DNA of 64,000 nucleotides from Saccharibacillus alkalitolerans (GCF_011090185.1 NZ_JAAFGS010000012.1:1-64000), one strand, 5' to 3'; counted from the first letter of the stretch, positions 34,109-44,152 are shown. The notes: generated by a model from the letters alone, not told the origin. Made by a program: numbers and translations.

Positions 34109-34181
34109 CCTGCACCCCTTTGCCAGGCCGCTTCTCCCCCATGAAGCGGGGCGCCGGCCGGGCCGTATCGTTTCTTTCGAA

Positions 34182-34931
34182 TTACTCTTTGTTGAAGCCT
34201 TTTTCCTCGAGGAAAGCGCGCAGCTGCATGCGCGAAGGCGCCGTCAGCTTGGCGGCCATCTGCTCCGACCATGACGAAGTGCGCTGTCCTCCCGTGCGTT
34301 CGCTGATATACCGGACCATCGTCTCGTCGTACGCCTGTACGCCGCGCTCGTTTTGCTCCGGGCGGTAGCCGTTCATATGCAGCACCGCTTCCTGCGGAAG
34401 GCGCGGCCGCAGACCCGCTCCGTGCTGCGGATCGGGATAACCGACGCACATGCCGAATACCGGATAGACATGGTCGGGCAGTCCCAGCGTCTCGGAGACG
34501 CCTTCGATATCGTTGCGGATGCCGCCGATGTAGACAATACCCAATCCGAGAGACTCGGCGGCCACGGCCGCGTTCTGCGAAGCCAGCGCCACGTCCACGG
34601 TCGCGACGATAAAATTCTCGACCGCGCCTTCGTAAGAACGCGCATCCGGCGCATGCGTTTCGGCCGCTTTTTTCAATCGGGAGAGATCCGCGCACCAGAC
34701 GAGGAACACCGGGCATTCCCGGATATACGCCTGATCGCCGGCATAGGCGGCCAGCTTGTCTTTCAGGTCCGGTTCGGTCGCGGCCACGACGGTGTACGCC
34801 TGGACGTTGCTGGAGCTGGAAGCCATCTGTCCGGCGGCCACGATCGTTTCAAGCTGCTCCGCGGTGACGGGGCGGTCGGTATATTTGCGCACGGAGCGGT
34901 GATTCATCAACAGGGAAATGGTCTCGTTCAT
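34182..34931 (-). CDS. NADPH-dependent nitroreductase / FMN reductase (NfsA-like)
   Basis: 249 residues from the ATG at 34931 (AAGGA upstream). The FMN-binding nitroreductase fold is indicated by LLMNHRSVRKYTDRPV, AAGQMASSSSNVQAYTVV, NAAVAAESLGLGIVYIGGIRND and VFGMCVGYPDP. These flavoproteins reduce quinones, nitro compounds or flavins with NADPH. It sits 74 bases upstream of the kinase gene on the same strand and might share a transcript. Confidence 0.9.
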   Translation of the reverse strand: MNETISLLMNHRSVRKYTDRPVTAEQLETIVAAGQMASSSSNVQAYTVVAATEPDLKDKLAAYAGDQAYIRECPVFLVWCADLSRLKKAAETHAPDARSYEGAVENFIVATVDVALASQNAAVAAESLGLGIVYIGGIRNDIEGVSETLGLPDHVYPVFGMCVGYPDPQHGAGLRPRLPQEAVLHMNGYRPEQNERGVQAYDETMVRYISERTGGQRTSSWSEQMAAKLTAPSRMQLRAFLEEKGFNKE

Positions 34932-35093
34932 CGGTAATCCTTCTTTCTGTACGGAGTTTCGTTGGGTTTGCCGGATCTTGCGCACATGGCGGCCGATCCG
35001 TTTCCTTTCTATTATGAAACTCCGATTCGGCGCGCGCAAGCGAGGAGGAATCGGAAGGGTTATGGCATGGGACGGCAAAAAGCCGGCGCACGC

Positions 35094-35125
35094 AAAAAAA
35101 GCTCCGGCTCTACGCCGAAGCTTTC
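35094..35125 (-). terminator. Terminator after the 94-residue gene
   Basis: AAAGCTTCGGC and GCCGGAGCTTT pair on the minus strand, followed by TTTT, directly after the stop at 35126. Confidence 0.8.
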
Positions 35126-35410
35126 TCACTTTCCGCATCTTCTGCGGTTAGGCACCGTGCCTTGTTCCGGCAGCGAATCGCCGGAAAGCGCATTCATAAA
35201 ATCCGAGCAAAAAGGTTCGGATGGATGCGGATACGCCATTTCTTCCGCGGAAGGCGGCATCCAGGCCGATCCTCGGGGAGCGCAGCGGCGGCGGTCCGAA
35301 TCGGATTCCTTTCCCGCGGGAGCGGTCCCGGGATCGCGCAGCACCTGAATAAGCGCGAAGGCGGCCGTAAACGGCAAATGTTGTTGGATTCCTCGGCGGC
35401 TTCTGCTCAT
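35126..35410 (-). CDS. Hypothetical protein, 94 residues
   Basis: Supported by GGGAGAG seven bases before the ATG and by an intrinsic terminator right after the stop. The product (MSRSRRGIQQHLPFTAAFALIQVLRD... PPSAEEMAYPHPSEPF) has no membrane segment and no recognised domain. Function unknown. Confidence 0.55.
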   Translation of the reverse strand: MSRSRRGIQQHLPFTAAFALIQVLRDPGTAPAGKESDSDRRRCAPRGSAWMPPSAEEMAYPHPSEPFCSDFMNALSGDSLPEQGTVPNRRRCGK

Positions 35411-35579
35411 TCTCTTCTCTCCCTTCGCGTCATCTTATCCTACATATCGGTCGAGCTTTTTGTATATTTAACGTTGCCTCAAAATTTTGACTCAGCTTAT
35501 CTTGAAAAAAATGGAAGAATTCGAGCGGTCGGACACATTTCGGACAAATTCGGACGGCGTTCTTTCCGCCGCTAACGTG

Positions 35580-36647
35580 TTATTCCTTCCAGGGATTGCG
35601 CGCTTCGCGAAACGCTTCCGCCTGCCGCGTCAGCTTGCCTCCGCCCTGTTCCAGAAGACGCACGTAACCTCGCAGCATTTTCGCGAACGACGACGGTCCG
35701 CCTTCGGCCGCCTTCCGCTTGTAAGCGGCGCGGGCATCGGGATCGATCTCTCCGGTTCGGAAATCGAACAGCGGCACGTTATCCGTTCCGTAGAGCACGA
35801 TATACAGCGACTGCGCGTACATCTGCCCCACCGTGTCCGACTCCGGAGACGACGGATAGCGCTCCAAGTAGAGGCGTTGGCGTTCGGCCCGGTCCAGCAG
35901 TTCTTCCCAGCTCACGATCAGGCCCGCGTCCTTGGTCAGCTCGCTTCTCGTTTCGTCGGCGCGAATCGTCAAGTAATCGGCATAACGCCGGCCGACGTCA
36001 TCCGCGTATTTCAAATAACGTTCGTAATCGATCTTCGGAAAATAATACCCCTCCGTCGTATCCAGCACGTAACCGTCCGTCTCCAGCTCCCGCAGCAGGG
36101 CGTCGGCCTGCGGCAGGCCGGTGCGGACGCCGCGCTTCCAGCTTCCGTCTTCGGCGAACAGATCGGCGTTCATCAGCGCCGCTTGGACTTCGGAGCCGCT
36201 CAGCGATTCTTCGAGCGGAGCAAGCCGCTTGAATTGAACCGCTTCGAGGCGGTGCAGCCAGACGGTCACGGAAGCCGGGGAGGCGGAAGCCGCATGGGCG
36301 TCGATATACCGCCACATCCCCTGCACGTTTCCTTTTGCCGTAAGCTTGGCGAAATCGGAAGAAGCGGCGGAAGCCGTCGGCAGGGACGGCGGTTCTCCGT
36401 ACGCGGCCGAAGCCGGAATCGGAGCGGCAGGGTCCGCGGATCCGTCTGCGGCGAACCTTTCCGCGGAACGGCGCTGCTTCGATCCGTTCGGCGAAGCCTT
36501 CGCTTCGCGGCCGCTTTTGGGCGTCTCGCTGCCGGAGGGAGCCGCCGAAGCGCGCTCCGCCGGCAGAACCGAACCCGTCAGCGCCGTCATCAGCGCCATG
36601 GCGGCCAACGCCGGAATTTTTTTGCGTGATCTTCTTGTTCCGCTCAT
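35580..36647 (-). CDS. Secreted protein of unknown function
   Basis: About 355 residues from the ATG at 36647 (GAGGAGGGC upstream). A signal peptide is clear: MSGTRRSRKKIPALAAMALM, with cleavage near ASA. A low-complexity Ser/Ala/Pro stretch follows to about residue 95. The rest is helical: GNVQGMWRYIDAHAAS, YYFPKIDYERYLKYADDVGRRYADYLTI, YPSSPESDTVGQMYAQSLYIVLYGTDNVPLFD. The pattern of one long helical exported domain with a conserved PxIDY and YGTDN is seen, but I cannot name a family. Confidence 0.7.
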   Translation of the reverse strand: MSGTRRSRKKIPALAAMALMTALTGSVLPAERASAAPSGSETPKSGREAKASPNGSKQRRSAERFAADGSADPAAPIPASAAYGEPPSLPTASAASSDFAKLTAKGNVQGMWRYIDAHAASASPASVTVWLHRLEAVQFKRLAPLEESLSGSEVQAALMNADLFAEDGSWKRGVRTGLPQADALLRELETDGYVLDTTEGYYFPKIDYERYLKYADDVGRRYADYLTIRADETRSELTKDAGLIVSWEELLDRAERQRLYLERYPSSPESDTVGQMYAQSLYIVLYGTDNVPLFDFRTGEIDPDARAAYKRKAAEGGPSSFAKMLRGYVRLLEQGGGKLTRQAEAFREARNPWKE

Positions 36648-36807
36648 CGCAAGCCCTCCTCGAGTATCGGCCGCCCGTTCGCGCTTAACTTTTTGCAACC
36701 GATATCATTTGTCTTGTGGCTATATACGCGCGAATTGGGCAAACGACTCGCAATTCCGAAAATTCATCGAAAAATTCCTGCGCTTCGGCCGGTCGTTTCC
36801 CGCATGC

Positions 36808-36850
36808 GAAAAATCCGCACGCAGAGGCTCGAGGCCCCTCCGTGCGGATC
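36808..36850 (-). terminator. Terminator after copA
   Basis: ATCCGCACGGAGGGGCC and GGCCTCTGCGTGCGGAT-type arms pair (one mismatch); on the minus strand TTTTT follows. It lies about 50 bases after the copA stop. Confidence 0.85.
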
Positions 36851-36898
36851 GAGAATTTCGGATATGCGCTTCCCTTGCGAATGCCGCAAACGCCAAGC

Positions 36899-39403
36899 TT
36901 ACAGCTTCACCCGCTGCAGCCGCAGCGCGTTCAGCACGACCGAGACGGAGCTGAACGCCATGGCGGCGCCCGCCAACCACGGAGCCAAGAAGCCCAGCGC
37001 GGCGATCGGGATGCCGATCACGTTGTAAGCCAGCGCCCAGAACAGGTTCTGGCGAATATTGCGCATCGTGCGCCGGCTCATTTCGACGGCGTCGGCGATG
37101 CCGTTCAGGTCGCCGCGCATCAGCGTAATATCCGCGGCTTCCATCGCCACGTCGGTCCCCGTGCCGATCGCCATGCCCGTATCGGCCGTCGCCAGCGCCG
37201 GCGCGTCGTTGATGCCGTCGCCGACCATGGCGACTTTGCGGCCGGCTTCCTGCAGCTTCTTGACTTCGGCCGCCTTGCCCTCGGGCAGCACCTCGGCCAG
37301 CACGTCGGCCGCGTCGATGCCGGCCTGCCGCGCGATGGCGCGCGCCGTCGCCGCATTGTCGCCGGTAATCATCACGACGCGCAGGCCCATGGCTCGCAGC
37401 CGGCGGATCGCTTCCGGCGACGATTCTTTCAGCGTATCCGCGACCGCGACCACGCCGGCCGTTCGACCGGAGACGGCGACGAGCATCGCCGTCTTGCCTT
37501 CGCTTTCCAGACGCTCCATGTCCGGGATCGCCGCGGACGCGTCGATGCCCCGTTCCCCGAGCAGCCGGCGCGTGCCGACGAGCACTTCCTCGCCGCCGAC
37601 GACGGCGGAAATGCCGTAGCCCGGCAGCGACTCGAACCGCTCCGCAGCCGGCAGCTCGGTGCCGCGTTCGCCGGCTCCTCGCACGAGCGCTTCGGCCAGC
37701 GGATGCTCCGAGGCGTTTTCCGCCGCGGCGACCAGCGCCAGCAGTTCGTTCTCGCCTCGCCCTTCGCCGTAAACGATGACGTCCGTCAGCTCCGGCTTGC
37801 CTTTGGTCACCGTGCCGGTCTTATCGAGCAGTACCGTATCGACCTGCTGCGCGGCTTCCAGATGCTCTCCGCCTTTGAACAGGATGCCGAACTCCGCCGC
37901 CCGGCCGGAGCCGGCCATGATCGAAGTCGGCGTCGCCAGCCCGAGCGCGCACGGACAGGCGATGACGAGTACGGCGATCGCTTTCTCCAGCGCTTCGGAG
38001 AAGGCCCCCGGCTGCACGGCAAAATACCAGATCAGGAAGGTCACGGCGGCGATGCCGACCACGATAGGCACGAAGATGCCGGAGATCACGTCGGCCATCC
38101 GCTGGATCGGCGCCTTGGAACCCTGCGCCTCTTCGACGACGCGCACGATCTGCGCCAGCGCCGTATCGCGGCCGACTCTCGTCGCCTTCATCAGCAGCGA
38201 GCCGTTTTTGTTGATCGTCGCGCCGGTGACCGACGCCCCCGGTTCCTTGTCGATCGGCAGGCTCTCGCCGGTCAGCATCGATTCGTCGACGGAGGAGCGT
38301 CCTTCGGTCACGACGCCGTCGACGGGAATCTTCTCGCCCGGTCGCACCCGGACGATATCGCCGGGCACGACGTCCGAGACGGGCACTTCCGTCTCGGCCC
38401 CGTCCCTTAAGACGATCGCCGTCTTGGCCTGCAGCCCCATCAGACTGCGGATCGCTTCCGAAGAGCGGCCTTTGGCACGCGCTTCGAACCATTTGCCGAC
38501 GAGAATCAGCGTGATCAGCACCGCGCTAGTCTCGAAGTACAGCTCCGGCATGCCGTGTCCGGCCATACCTTCCATGCCGGCCATCGCGCTTCCCGATCCG
38601 CCGTCCGCCGCCCAGCCGATCGTCAGGTACAGGCTGTAGAAGTAGGCGGCCGACGTGCCGAGCGCGACCAGCACGTCCATATTGGCGCTGCCATTGCGCA
38701 GCGCTTTATACGCGCCGACGTAGAACTGCCAGCCGATGATCAGCTGCACCGGCGTCGCGAGCAGCAGTTGGAACCACGGGTTCGCGAACAGCGGCGGCAC
38801 GTACAGGAACGAAGTGAACGAGAAATGTCCCGCCATCGCCCACAGCAGCGGCAGCGACAGCAGCGCCGCTGCGGCCAGCTTGATCACGCGCTTGCGTTCC
38901 TCGCCGCCCCGATCGCGCTCGCCGCCGTCCTGCTTCAGCTTGGCTTCGTAGCCGAGCTGCTGCACTTTGCGCATGATATCGCCCGGCTCGATCGCCCCCG
39001 GCGAATATTCGACATGCGCCGTTTCCAGCGCCAGGTTCACGCTGGCGCCAAGCACGCCGGGCATCCGGTTCAATCCCTTCTCGATTCGAGCCGAGCAGGC
39101 GGCGCACGTCATGCCGGAAATGTCGAAGTCCGACGCCTCCTTCACCGTGGTGTAGCCGAGCGATTCGATCTTGCGCTCGATCTCCGCCAGGCCGGTCTCT
39201 TTCGGATTATAGTCGACCGAAGCTTTCTCCAGCGCCAGATTCACGTTCGCTCCGGCGATGCCGGGCATCCGGTTCAGCCCTTTTTCGATTCGGTTCGCGC
39301 AGGCCGCGCACGTCATGCCGCCGATCTGCAGCGTCGCCTGCTGCGTGCGTCCGCGTTCCGCCGGCGACGAAGCTTCGGAAGACGTTTCGCTTTGCGTTTG
39401 CAT
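36899..39403 (-). CDS. copA: Copper-exporting P1B-type ATPase CopA
   Basis: 834 residues, start after AAAAGGAGG. Two N-terminal heavy-metal domains each carry GMTCAAC (CxxC). Membrane helices follow, with the metal-binding CPC in [15 protein letters not shown] (Cys483 and Cys485), the phosphorylation site DKTGT, the nucleotide-site SEHPLAEA and hinge [10 protein letters not shown]. It pumps Cu(I) out of the cytoplasm using ATP and receives copper from CopZ. Its own CsoR-type operator lies at 39421-39440, after a terminator that separates it from copZ. Confidence 0.96.
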   Translation of the reverse strand: MQTQSETSSEASSPAERGRTQQATLQIGGMTCAACANRIEKGLNRMPGIAGANVNLALEKASVDYNPKETGLAEIERKIESLGYTTVKEASDFDISGMTCAACSARIEKGLNRMPGVLGASVNLALETAHVEYSPGAIEPGDIMRKVQQLGYEAKLKQDGGERDRGGEERKRVIKLAAAALLSLPLLWAMAGHFSFTSFLYVPPLFANPWFQLLLATPVQLIIGWQFYVGAYKALRNGSANMDVLVALGTSAAYFYSLYLTIGWAADGGSGSAMAGMEGMAGHGMPELYFETSAVLITLILVGKWFEARAKGRSSEAIRSLMGLQAKTAIVLRDGAETEVPVSDVVPGDIVRVRPGEKIPVDGVVTEGRSSVDESMLTGESLPIDKEPGASVTGATINKNGSLLMKATRVGRDTALAQIVRVVEEAQGSKAPIQRMADVISGIFVPIVVGIAAVTFLIWYFAVQPGAFSEALEKAIAVLVIACPCALGLATPTSIMAGSGRAAEFGILFKGGEHLEAAQQVDTVLLDKTGTVTKGKPELTDVIVYGEGRGENELLALVAAAENASEHPLAEALVRGAGERGTELPAAERFESLPGYGISAVVGGEEVLVGTRRLLGERGIDASAAIPDMERLESEGKTAMLVAVSGRTAGVVAVADTLKESSPEAIRRLRAMGLRVVMITGDNAATARAIARQAGIDAADVLAEVLPEGKAAEVKKLQEAGRKVAMVGDGINDAPALATADTGMAIGTGTDVAMEAADITLMRGDLNGIADAVEMSRRTMRNIRQNLFWALAYNVIGIPIAALGFLAPWLAGAAMAFSSVSVVLNALRLQRVKL

Positions 39404-39420
39404 GTCGATAACCTCCTTTT

Positions 39421-39440
39421 AATACCCCTACGGGGTATAT
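39421..39440 (-). promoter_or_regulatory. CsoR operator before copA
   Basis: On the minus strand ATATACCCCGTAGGGGTATT, a near-perfect inverted repeat of the TACCCC...GGGGTA type bound by CsoR. It is 18 bases before the copA start. Confidence 0.85.
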
Positions 39441-39452
39441 GTAGCGATAAAG

Positions 39453-39493
39453 AAAAACCCGGTCGAAGCGGATTAGGCGCCTTCCGGGCTTTT
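39453..39493 (-). terminator. Terminator between copZ and copA
   Basis: AAGCCCGG and CCGGGTTTTT arms pair on the minus strand with T-run. Together with the operator just downstream this gives copA its own transcription unit. Confidence 0.7.
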
Positions 39494-39502
39494 GAACTTT
39501 TT

Positions 39503-39703
39503 TTAGAGTACGTCGTAACCTTGATCTTCGATGGCCGCTTTGATCGCGTCCAAGCTGACGGCCGCTTCGTCGTACGACACGTCTACCGTTTTGGCGCCCA
39601 GATCGACTTTGCCCTCGGCTCCGGCTTCCTTGACCGCCCCTTCGACGGCTTTGACGCAGTGGTTGCAGGACATTCCCAAGACGTTGAGAGTAGTAGTTTG
39701 CAT
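39503..39703 (-). CDS. copZ: Copper chaperone CopZ
   Basis: 66 residues from the ATG at 39703 (GAGGAGG upstream). A single heavy-metal-associated domain with GMSCNHC (CxxC) near the N-terminus and a DQGYDV ending, the standard ferredoxin-like chaperone. It binds Cu(I) and passes it to CopA. Lies between csoR and copA. Confidence 0.95.
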   Translation of the reverse strand: MQTTTLNVLGMSCNHCVKAVEGAVKEAGAEGKVDLGAKTVDVSYDEAAVSLDAIKAAIEDQGYDVL

Positions 39704-39738
39704 GGATGATTCCTCCTCGGCGATCGGATTATTTAAAG

Positions 39739-40092
39739 TCACTTCATTAACTTGTTAACCGTAATCAACAGTTCATCGATCACTTCGGTCTCGCCCGCTT
39801 CGATCCGCTCGATCACGCAGCTGCGCATATGGCCTTCGAGCAGGAGCTTGCCGACGCTGTTCAATGCGGACTGGGCGGCAGCGATCTGGTTCAGCACGTC
39901 GTCGCAGTAAGTATCCTTCTCGATCATGCCTTTGATGCCGCGAATCTGGCCTTCGATGCGGTTCAGGCGGGAAACAAGGTTGTTTTTCGTTTCCTCGGAG
40001 TGATGGCTTTTTCTCGGCAGTTTGCCGTCTTCGCCGGGCAGTCCGCAGTGTTCCTGCGCCGGAGCCGTCTCCGCGTTTTTCCGAATCGCCAT
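39739..40092 (-). CDS. csoR: Copper-sensing repressor CsoR
   Basis: 117 residues. An N-terminal His/Cys-containing tail precedes the DUF156 helical fold: NLVSRLNRIEGQIRGIKGMIEKDTYCDDVLNQIAAAQSAL and LLEGHMRSCVIE. The Cys (YCDD), His and Cys (HMRSC) form the Cu(I) site of CsoR. Copper binding releases it from the operators found upstream of csoR and of copA. First gene of the copper cluster; overlaps no neighbour. Confidence 0.94.
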   Translation of the reverse strand: MAIRKNAETAPAQEHCGLPGEDGKLPRKSHHSEETKNNLVSRLNRIEGQIRGIKGMIEKDTYCDDVLNQIAAAQSALNSVGKLLLEGHMRSCVIERIEAGETEVIDELLITVNKLMK

Positions 40093-40149
40093 AGGTTCGC
40101 TCCCTTCGTTGCCGGTACATTCGGCTGTCCTTGATTCTTCTCCATTCTA

Positions 40150-40170
40150 ATATACCCCCATAGGGTATGT
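40150..40170 (-). promoter_or_regulatory. CsoR operator before csoR
   Basis: ATATACCCCCATAGGGTATGT, an inverted repeat of the same type as at 39421-39440, about 58 bases before the csoR start; autoregulation inferred. Confidence 0.8.
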
Positions 40171-40430
40171 AAAGAGGCCGGGAATATTTTTTTCGAAAAA
40201 GTTGACGCTCCGGTGAACGCGGCGCGCGAATTCGAAGCGGCCGCGGGATTCGCGGGCGTCGGGACCTTGTCCGGGCTTTTCGTTTTGCACGCTTATACAC
40301 CCGGGGGGTACCTCCGAACGATCGCCCTCTTCCTCGTCGCTTCAAGAAAAAACGTTTGAAAATTCCTTTTTCCCGCCGCGGCATTCCTGCTACAATGGAG
40401 GTCGGACTTCAGAGCTAAGGAGAGAATACG

Positions 40431-41006
40431 ATGGCGCAACTCTTTTTCAAATACGGGGCGATGAACAGCGGGAAATCGATCGAGATCCTGAAGGTCGCCC
40501 ATAACTACGAAGAACAGAACAAGAACGTCCTGATCTTCACTTCCGGCATCGACGACCGCGACGAGGTGGGCCATGTGTCTTCCCGGATCGGCATGAAGCG
40601 CGAAGCGATTCCGGTCTATCCGAGCACGAATCTGTACGACGAAGTCAAGAACTACCAGGGAAAAAAGATCAGCTGCGTGCTGTTCGACGAAGTGCAGTTC
40701 GTGACGAAGGAGCAGGTGCTGCAGATGACGCGCATCGTGGACGAACTGAACATCCCCGTCATGGGCTTCGGCCTCAAAAACGATTTCCGCAACGAGCTGT
40801 TCGAAGGCAGCCAGTACATGCTTCTGTACGCGGACAAAATCGAGGAGATGAAAACGATCTGCTGGTTCTGCGAGCGCAAAGCGACGATGGCGCTGCGGGT
40901 CGACGAAAACCGCAAACCGCTGTATACCGGCGAGCAGATCCAGATCGGGGGCAACGACCGCTATTTCCCCGTCTGCCGCAAATGCCACGCCAATCCGCCG
41001 CTGTAA
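40431..41006 (+). CDS. tdk: Thymidine kinase
   Basis: 191 residues, preceded by AAGGAGAG. Type II thymidine kinase features: P-loop [11 protein letters not shown], the VLFDEVQFV Walker B region, a lasso region [13 protein letters not shown], and zinc-binding cysteines CWFCERKA and CRKCH. It phosphorylates thymidine for dTMP salvage. A terminator follows; a TACAAT box at about 40390 may be its -10. Confidence 0.95.
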   Translation: MAQLFFKYGAMNSGKSIEILKVAHNYEEQNKNVLIFTSGIDDRDEVGHVSSRIGMKREAIPVYPSTNLYDEVKNYQGKKISCVLFDEVQFVTKEQVLQMTRIVDELNIPVMGFGLKNDFRNELFEGSQYMLLYADKIEEMKTICWFCERKATMALRVDENRKPLYTGEQIQIGGNDRYFPVCRKCHANPPL

Positions 41007-41032
41007 ACCGAATAAATCACATTCCGCGCAGC

Positions 41033-41068
41033 AGCCGGCCTTCCCCCCCGGGAGAGGCCGGTCTTTTT
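41033..41068 (+). terminator. Terminator after tdk
   Basis: CCGGCCTTCCC and GGGAGAGGCCGG pair, followed by TCTTTTT. Confidence 0.88.
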
Positions 41069-41090
41069 GCGTCAAAAAGCCCGCTTCGCT

Positions 41091-42380
41091 TCATCCGATC
41101 CCCGGGGCTCGGGCTTTGCGGCGTCCCTTCGCGTTCCTGTCCGCCGTATCGGAGGAGCGCCCTGCCCGCATTTCCCGGCCCAGCGCCAGCAGCATCCACA
41201 GCAGCAGCGCCACATTGACGTACACGACGGCCAGCCCCGGGTACACGCCGATCCGTTCCGCCTGGACCATCCAGAGATTCGCGGTCACGCTCAGGCTGAG
41301 AAGAACGGCGGGCAGGCGCCAACGGCGGTCGTACAGGCAGACGAACACGGCCAGCACCAGAGCGGGCACGCTGTAGCGTTCGTGAATTTCGGTCGGCAGC
41401 ATGAAAAAGGCGAAGTTGACCAGCGCCGCCGATTTGAGCAGCGCCGCGGCATCCATGCGGCTGCGCCACAAGCAGGCGGCCGCGTAAACCACGCACAGCG
41501 CGAGCAGCAGAAAGCCGGCCGTTCGCAGCGACAGAAAGCCCAGCACTTTCGTCGTGTCCGGCGTCGTCGGCGGCGTGCCGATGAAATAGTACCAGACGTT
41601 CATCGCGTTCATCGTGACCTGCGGATACATGCCGACGGCGCTGAGGTAAGCTCCCTTCAGCATCGCCTGCAGGCCGCCCGACCAAGCGAAGAAAGCGGCG
41701 CAGGCGCCCGTGACTCCGGCGAATCCGGCCGCGAACAGCGCCGGCGGACGGAATTCGCGCCGCAGCAGCAGGCGAAGGAAATAGATGCCGAACACGGCCA
41801 GCAGCGTGACCGCCTGGAATTTGCTCAGCAGCGCCAGCGCGAACAGCGCGCCGGCGGCCGGCGGCGAACCGGGCAGCAGCAGGAGCGACGCGGCCATAAG
41901 CAGACTGTGCAGCATGTCGACCTGGCCCCAGACGGCGCTGCCGAAGATCAGCGCCGGATTCAGCGCCAGCAGCGCCAGCACGAACAGCCGCCCTGCCGTG
42001 CGGCCCGAGGAACGCGTCAGCAGGACGGCGGCGCCGAACGCCGCCAGATCCAGCGCGATCAGCACGCCTTTGAACGACAGCTCGCCCGCCGCCGGCACGA
42101 TGCCGAACAGTCCGGCGGCGGAGCGGTATGCCTCCATGATCAGCAGGAACAGCGGCGGGTAATTGATATTGCTTCCTTCTATGTAGACGGTCCCCAGCCC
42201 CCGCTGCCGTACCTGCCGCATCCAGTCCACGAACAGCTCCTGGTCGCTCATGAAGCCGCCGTAGCGGGAGGCCAGCGCCAGCCGGATCAAGACCGCCGCG
42301 ACGGCCAGAACGATCAGCCAAACAGCGAAACGACGGCCCGCGGACGCCTTGTTCGGCCGCTCCTTGTCATGCCGCTTCAT
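41091..42380 (-). CDS. GT-C-type membrane glycosyltransferase (ALG6/ALG8-like)
   Basis: About 429 residues from the ATG at 42380 (GGAGGG upstream), with about ten membrane helices. Features fit GT-C enzymes that use polyprenyl-linked sugars: the first loop FMSDQELFVDWMRQ, NINYPPLFLLIM, the WGQVDMLHSLLM motif, LLSKFQAV and the exposed TEIHERYSVPAL near the C-terminus. The acceptor and sugar are unknown. It is a single gene, convergent with tdk. Confidence 0.82.
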   Translation of the reverse strand: MKRHDKERPNKASAGRRFAVWLIVLAVAAVLIRLALASRYGGFMSDQELFVDWMRQVRQRGLGTVYIEGSNINYPPLFLLIMEAYRSAAGLFGIVPAAGELSFKGVLIALDLAAFGAAVLLTRSSGRTAGRLFVLALLALNPALIFGSAVWGQVDMLHSLLMAASLLLLPGSPPAAGALFALALLSKFQAVTLLAVFGIYFLRLLLRREFRPPALFAAGFAGVTGACAAFFAWSGGLQAMLKGAYLSAVGMYPQVTMNAMNVWYYFIGTPPTTPDTTKVLGFLSLRTAGFLLLALCVVYAAACLWRSRMDAAALLKSAALVNFAFFMLPTEIHERYSVPALVLAVFVCLYDRRWRLPAVLLSLSVTANLWMVQAERIGVYPGLAVVYVNVALLLWMLLALGREMRAGRSSDTADRNAKGRRKARAPGIG

Positions 42381-42582
42381 CCTTTTCCCTCCCTGCGCTC
42401 GTTCTTTTGCGCCCATCATAGCACGCTCCCGGAATCGGGCTCAACTTCTCTCCCGTTTGTCGGAAAACTGTGCGGAATGCCTTTTCTCCCACTGTGTCAG
42501 CGCTCTCCGTTAAGGGTAAATCAAGGCAAATCGTCTATCCGCTGTATGGATATTCAACCCACATTACGGAGGTGCAGCAGTT

Positions 42583-43428
42583 ATGCAAGGCTATCCGAAT
42601 TCCGGTTCCCCCGATGCGAGCCGTCCCGAAGGACGGCTGCCCGAAGACGTCACCTATCTGCGCACGATGATTTCCAACGTTGTCATGGTCGGCATGCCCG
42701 GAAGCGGCCGATGGATCCTCGTCGATGCCGGCATGCCCGGCTCCGAGTCCAAAATTTTGAAGGCGGCGAGAGAGCGTTTCGGCACCGAGAAGCCTCAGGC
42801 GATCCTGCTGACGCACGGCCATTTCGATCACACCGGCTCCATTCAGGAGCTGATCGCCCTGTTTCCCGACGTGCCCGTCTACGCCCATGAACTGGAGCTG
42901 CCCTTCCTGACGGGCAAAGCCGATTATCCGCCCGGCGACCCGACCGTCGGCGGCGGCCTGATGGCGGCATCCGCTCCGCTCTATCCGAACAAAGGCATCG
43001 ACATCGGCTCGAGCGTCCGCGCGCTGCCGGCCGACGGAAGCGTGCCGTTCCTGCCGGAATGGCGCTGGCTGCATACGCCCGGCCATTCCGAGGGACATGT
43101 GTCGCTGTTCCGCAGTATGGACGGCACGCTGATAGCGGGCGACGCTTTTATCACGGTCAAGCAGGAATCCGCATTGGCCGTGCTGACCCAGCGGCGCGAA
43201 ATTCACGGGCCGCCGACTTATTTCACGCCCAACTGGGAAGCGGCCCGCACCTCGGTCGCCCGACTGGCGGCCCTGCGTCCGGCTTCGGCCGTAACGGGGC
43301 ACGGCGAACCGATGGCCGGAACGGAACTGACCGAAGGATTGGAGCGCCTCAGCAGCGACTTCGACCGGCTGGCCGTCCCGGACAGCGGCCGATACGTCGA
43401 CTCGGCGCATATCGATCCGGAACAGTAA
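42583..43428 (+). CDS. MBL-fold metallo-hydrolase
   Basis: 281 residues, preceded by GGAGG. The metallo-beta-lactamase metal-site motifs are present: THGHFDHTGS (HxHxDH), LHTPGHSEGHVSLF (third His), LIAGDAF (Asp) and VTGHGEPM (last His). This places it in the large hydrolase group related to glyoxalase II/ribonuclease-like enzymes; substrate unknown. Single gene ended by a terminator at 43524-43552. Confidence 0.88.
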   Translation: MQGYPNSGSPDASRPEGRLPEDVTYLRTMISNVVMVGMPGSGRWILVDAGMPGSESKILKAARERFGTEKPQAILLTHGHFDHTGSIQELIALFPDVPVYAHELELPFLTGKADYPPGDPTVGGGLMAASAPLYPNKGIDIGSSVRALPADGSVPFLPEWRWLHTPGHSEGHVSLFRSMDGTLIAGDAFITVKQESALAVLTQRREIHGPPTYFTPNWEAARTSVARLAALRPASAVTGHGEPMAGTELTEGLERLSSDFDRLAVPDSGRYVDSAHIDPEQ

Positions 43429-43523
43429 CATAAGTTCGAAATCCGGGGAACCCCGTTCTTCTGTCGGCAGCGGCAGCAAGCGGGCCCGGACGGCCGTTCC
43501 CTATAACACCTGAACTCATACCC

Positions 43524-43552
43524 GAAGCCCGGCAGTATTTCTGCCGGGCTTC
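43524..43552 (+). terminator. Terminator after the MBL hydrolase gene
   Basis: GAAGCCCGGCAG and CTGCCGGGCTTC pair perfectly around TATTT. Confidence 0.85.
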
Positions 43553-43624
43553 GTTTCGTACGCCTTACGTTTATGCCGAGTATTTTGCCGAAAGCTTCAT
43601 TCGAGAAACGCTTTTTTGCAAACG

Positions 43625-44152
43625 CTATAGTTCATGCCGCAGAATCGAATACAGTTCGGAGTCGTGGAACGCGCCTTTGAAGTACAGGTGCTCCCGCATC
43701 CGGCCTTCCCGCTTCATCCCGATCCGCTGCATTACTTTGGCAGAGGCTTCGTTGTCCGGCCGGCAGGTGGCATAGATCCGATGGACGCCCAGCTCTTCGA
43801 ATCCGAACCGCAGCAGCGCGAAAGCCGCTTCCGACGCATATCCGCTCCCCCAAAAACGGGGATTGAACGTGTAGCCGATCTCCGCGTTAAATCCTGCCGC
43901 GTGAATGCCGCAGCCTCCGATCAGCTCTCCGGTTTCTTTTAACGCGTCGACCAGTTCGAAGCTCATGCGCGGCATCTCCCGCTGCATTTCGATCAGCTGC
44001 GCCACGTACTCTTTCGTCTGCTCCTCCGTATTCGGCCCCCAGATGGAATGCCGCACCACCTGTGGATCGGACGCGTATTCGTGTATGGCCGCCCAGTCTT
44101 CGGGCACGGCGTCGCGCAGAATCAGGCGTTCGGTTTGGATGGAAATCGACAT
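43625..44152 (-). CDS. GNAT-family N-acetyltransferase (RimJ/RimL-like)
   Basis: 175 residues, GGGGGCGGG upstream. The pattern TERLILRDAVPEDW, IGGCGIH, AEIGYTFNPRFWGSGYASEAA, GVHRIYATCRPDNEASAKVMQRIGM and REGRMREHLYFKG is that of Acetyltransf_3 proteins, acting on protein N-termini or small amines with acetyl-CoA. Substrate unknown. Confidence 0.9.
   Translation of the reverse strand: MSISIQTERLILRDAVPEDWAAIHEYASDPQVVRHSIWGPNTEEQTKEYVAQLIEMQREMPRMSFELVDALKETGELIGGCGIHAAGFNAEIGYTFNPRFWGSGYASEAAFALLRFGFEELGVHRIYATCRPDNEASAKVMQRIGMKREGRMREHLYFKGAFHDSELYSILRHEL

Noticed and set aside
32742-34144. Long frames on both strands overlapping the small Ser/Arg/His-rich gene and the kinase gene
   Set aside because: Only the 70-codon gene and the 306-codon kinase frame have start signals and recognisable composition or motifs.
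36720-36980. 86-codon minus-strand frame near the end of copA
   Set aside because: It overlaps the copA 3' end in another frame and the copA terminator, without a start signal.
40290-40310. Third CsoR-like operator (TACACCCGGGGGGTACC) upstream of tdk
   Set aside because: The arms are GC-rich and only partly symmetric, and thymidine kinase is not a copper gene; likely chance.
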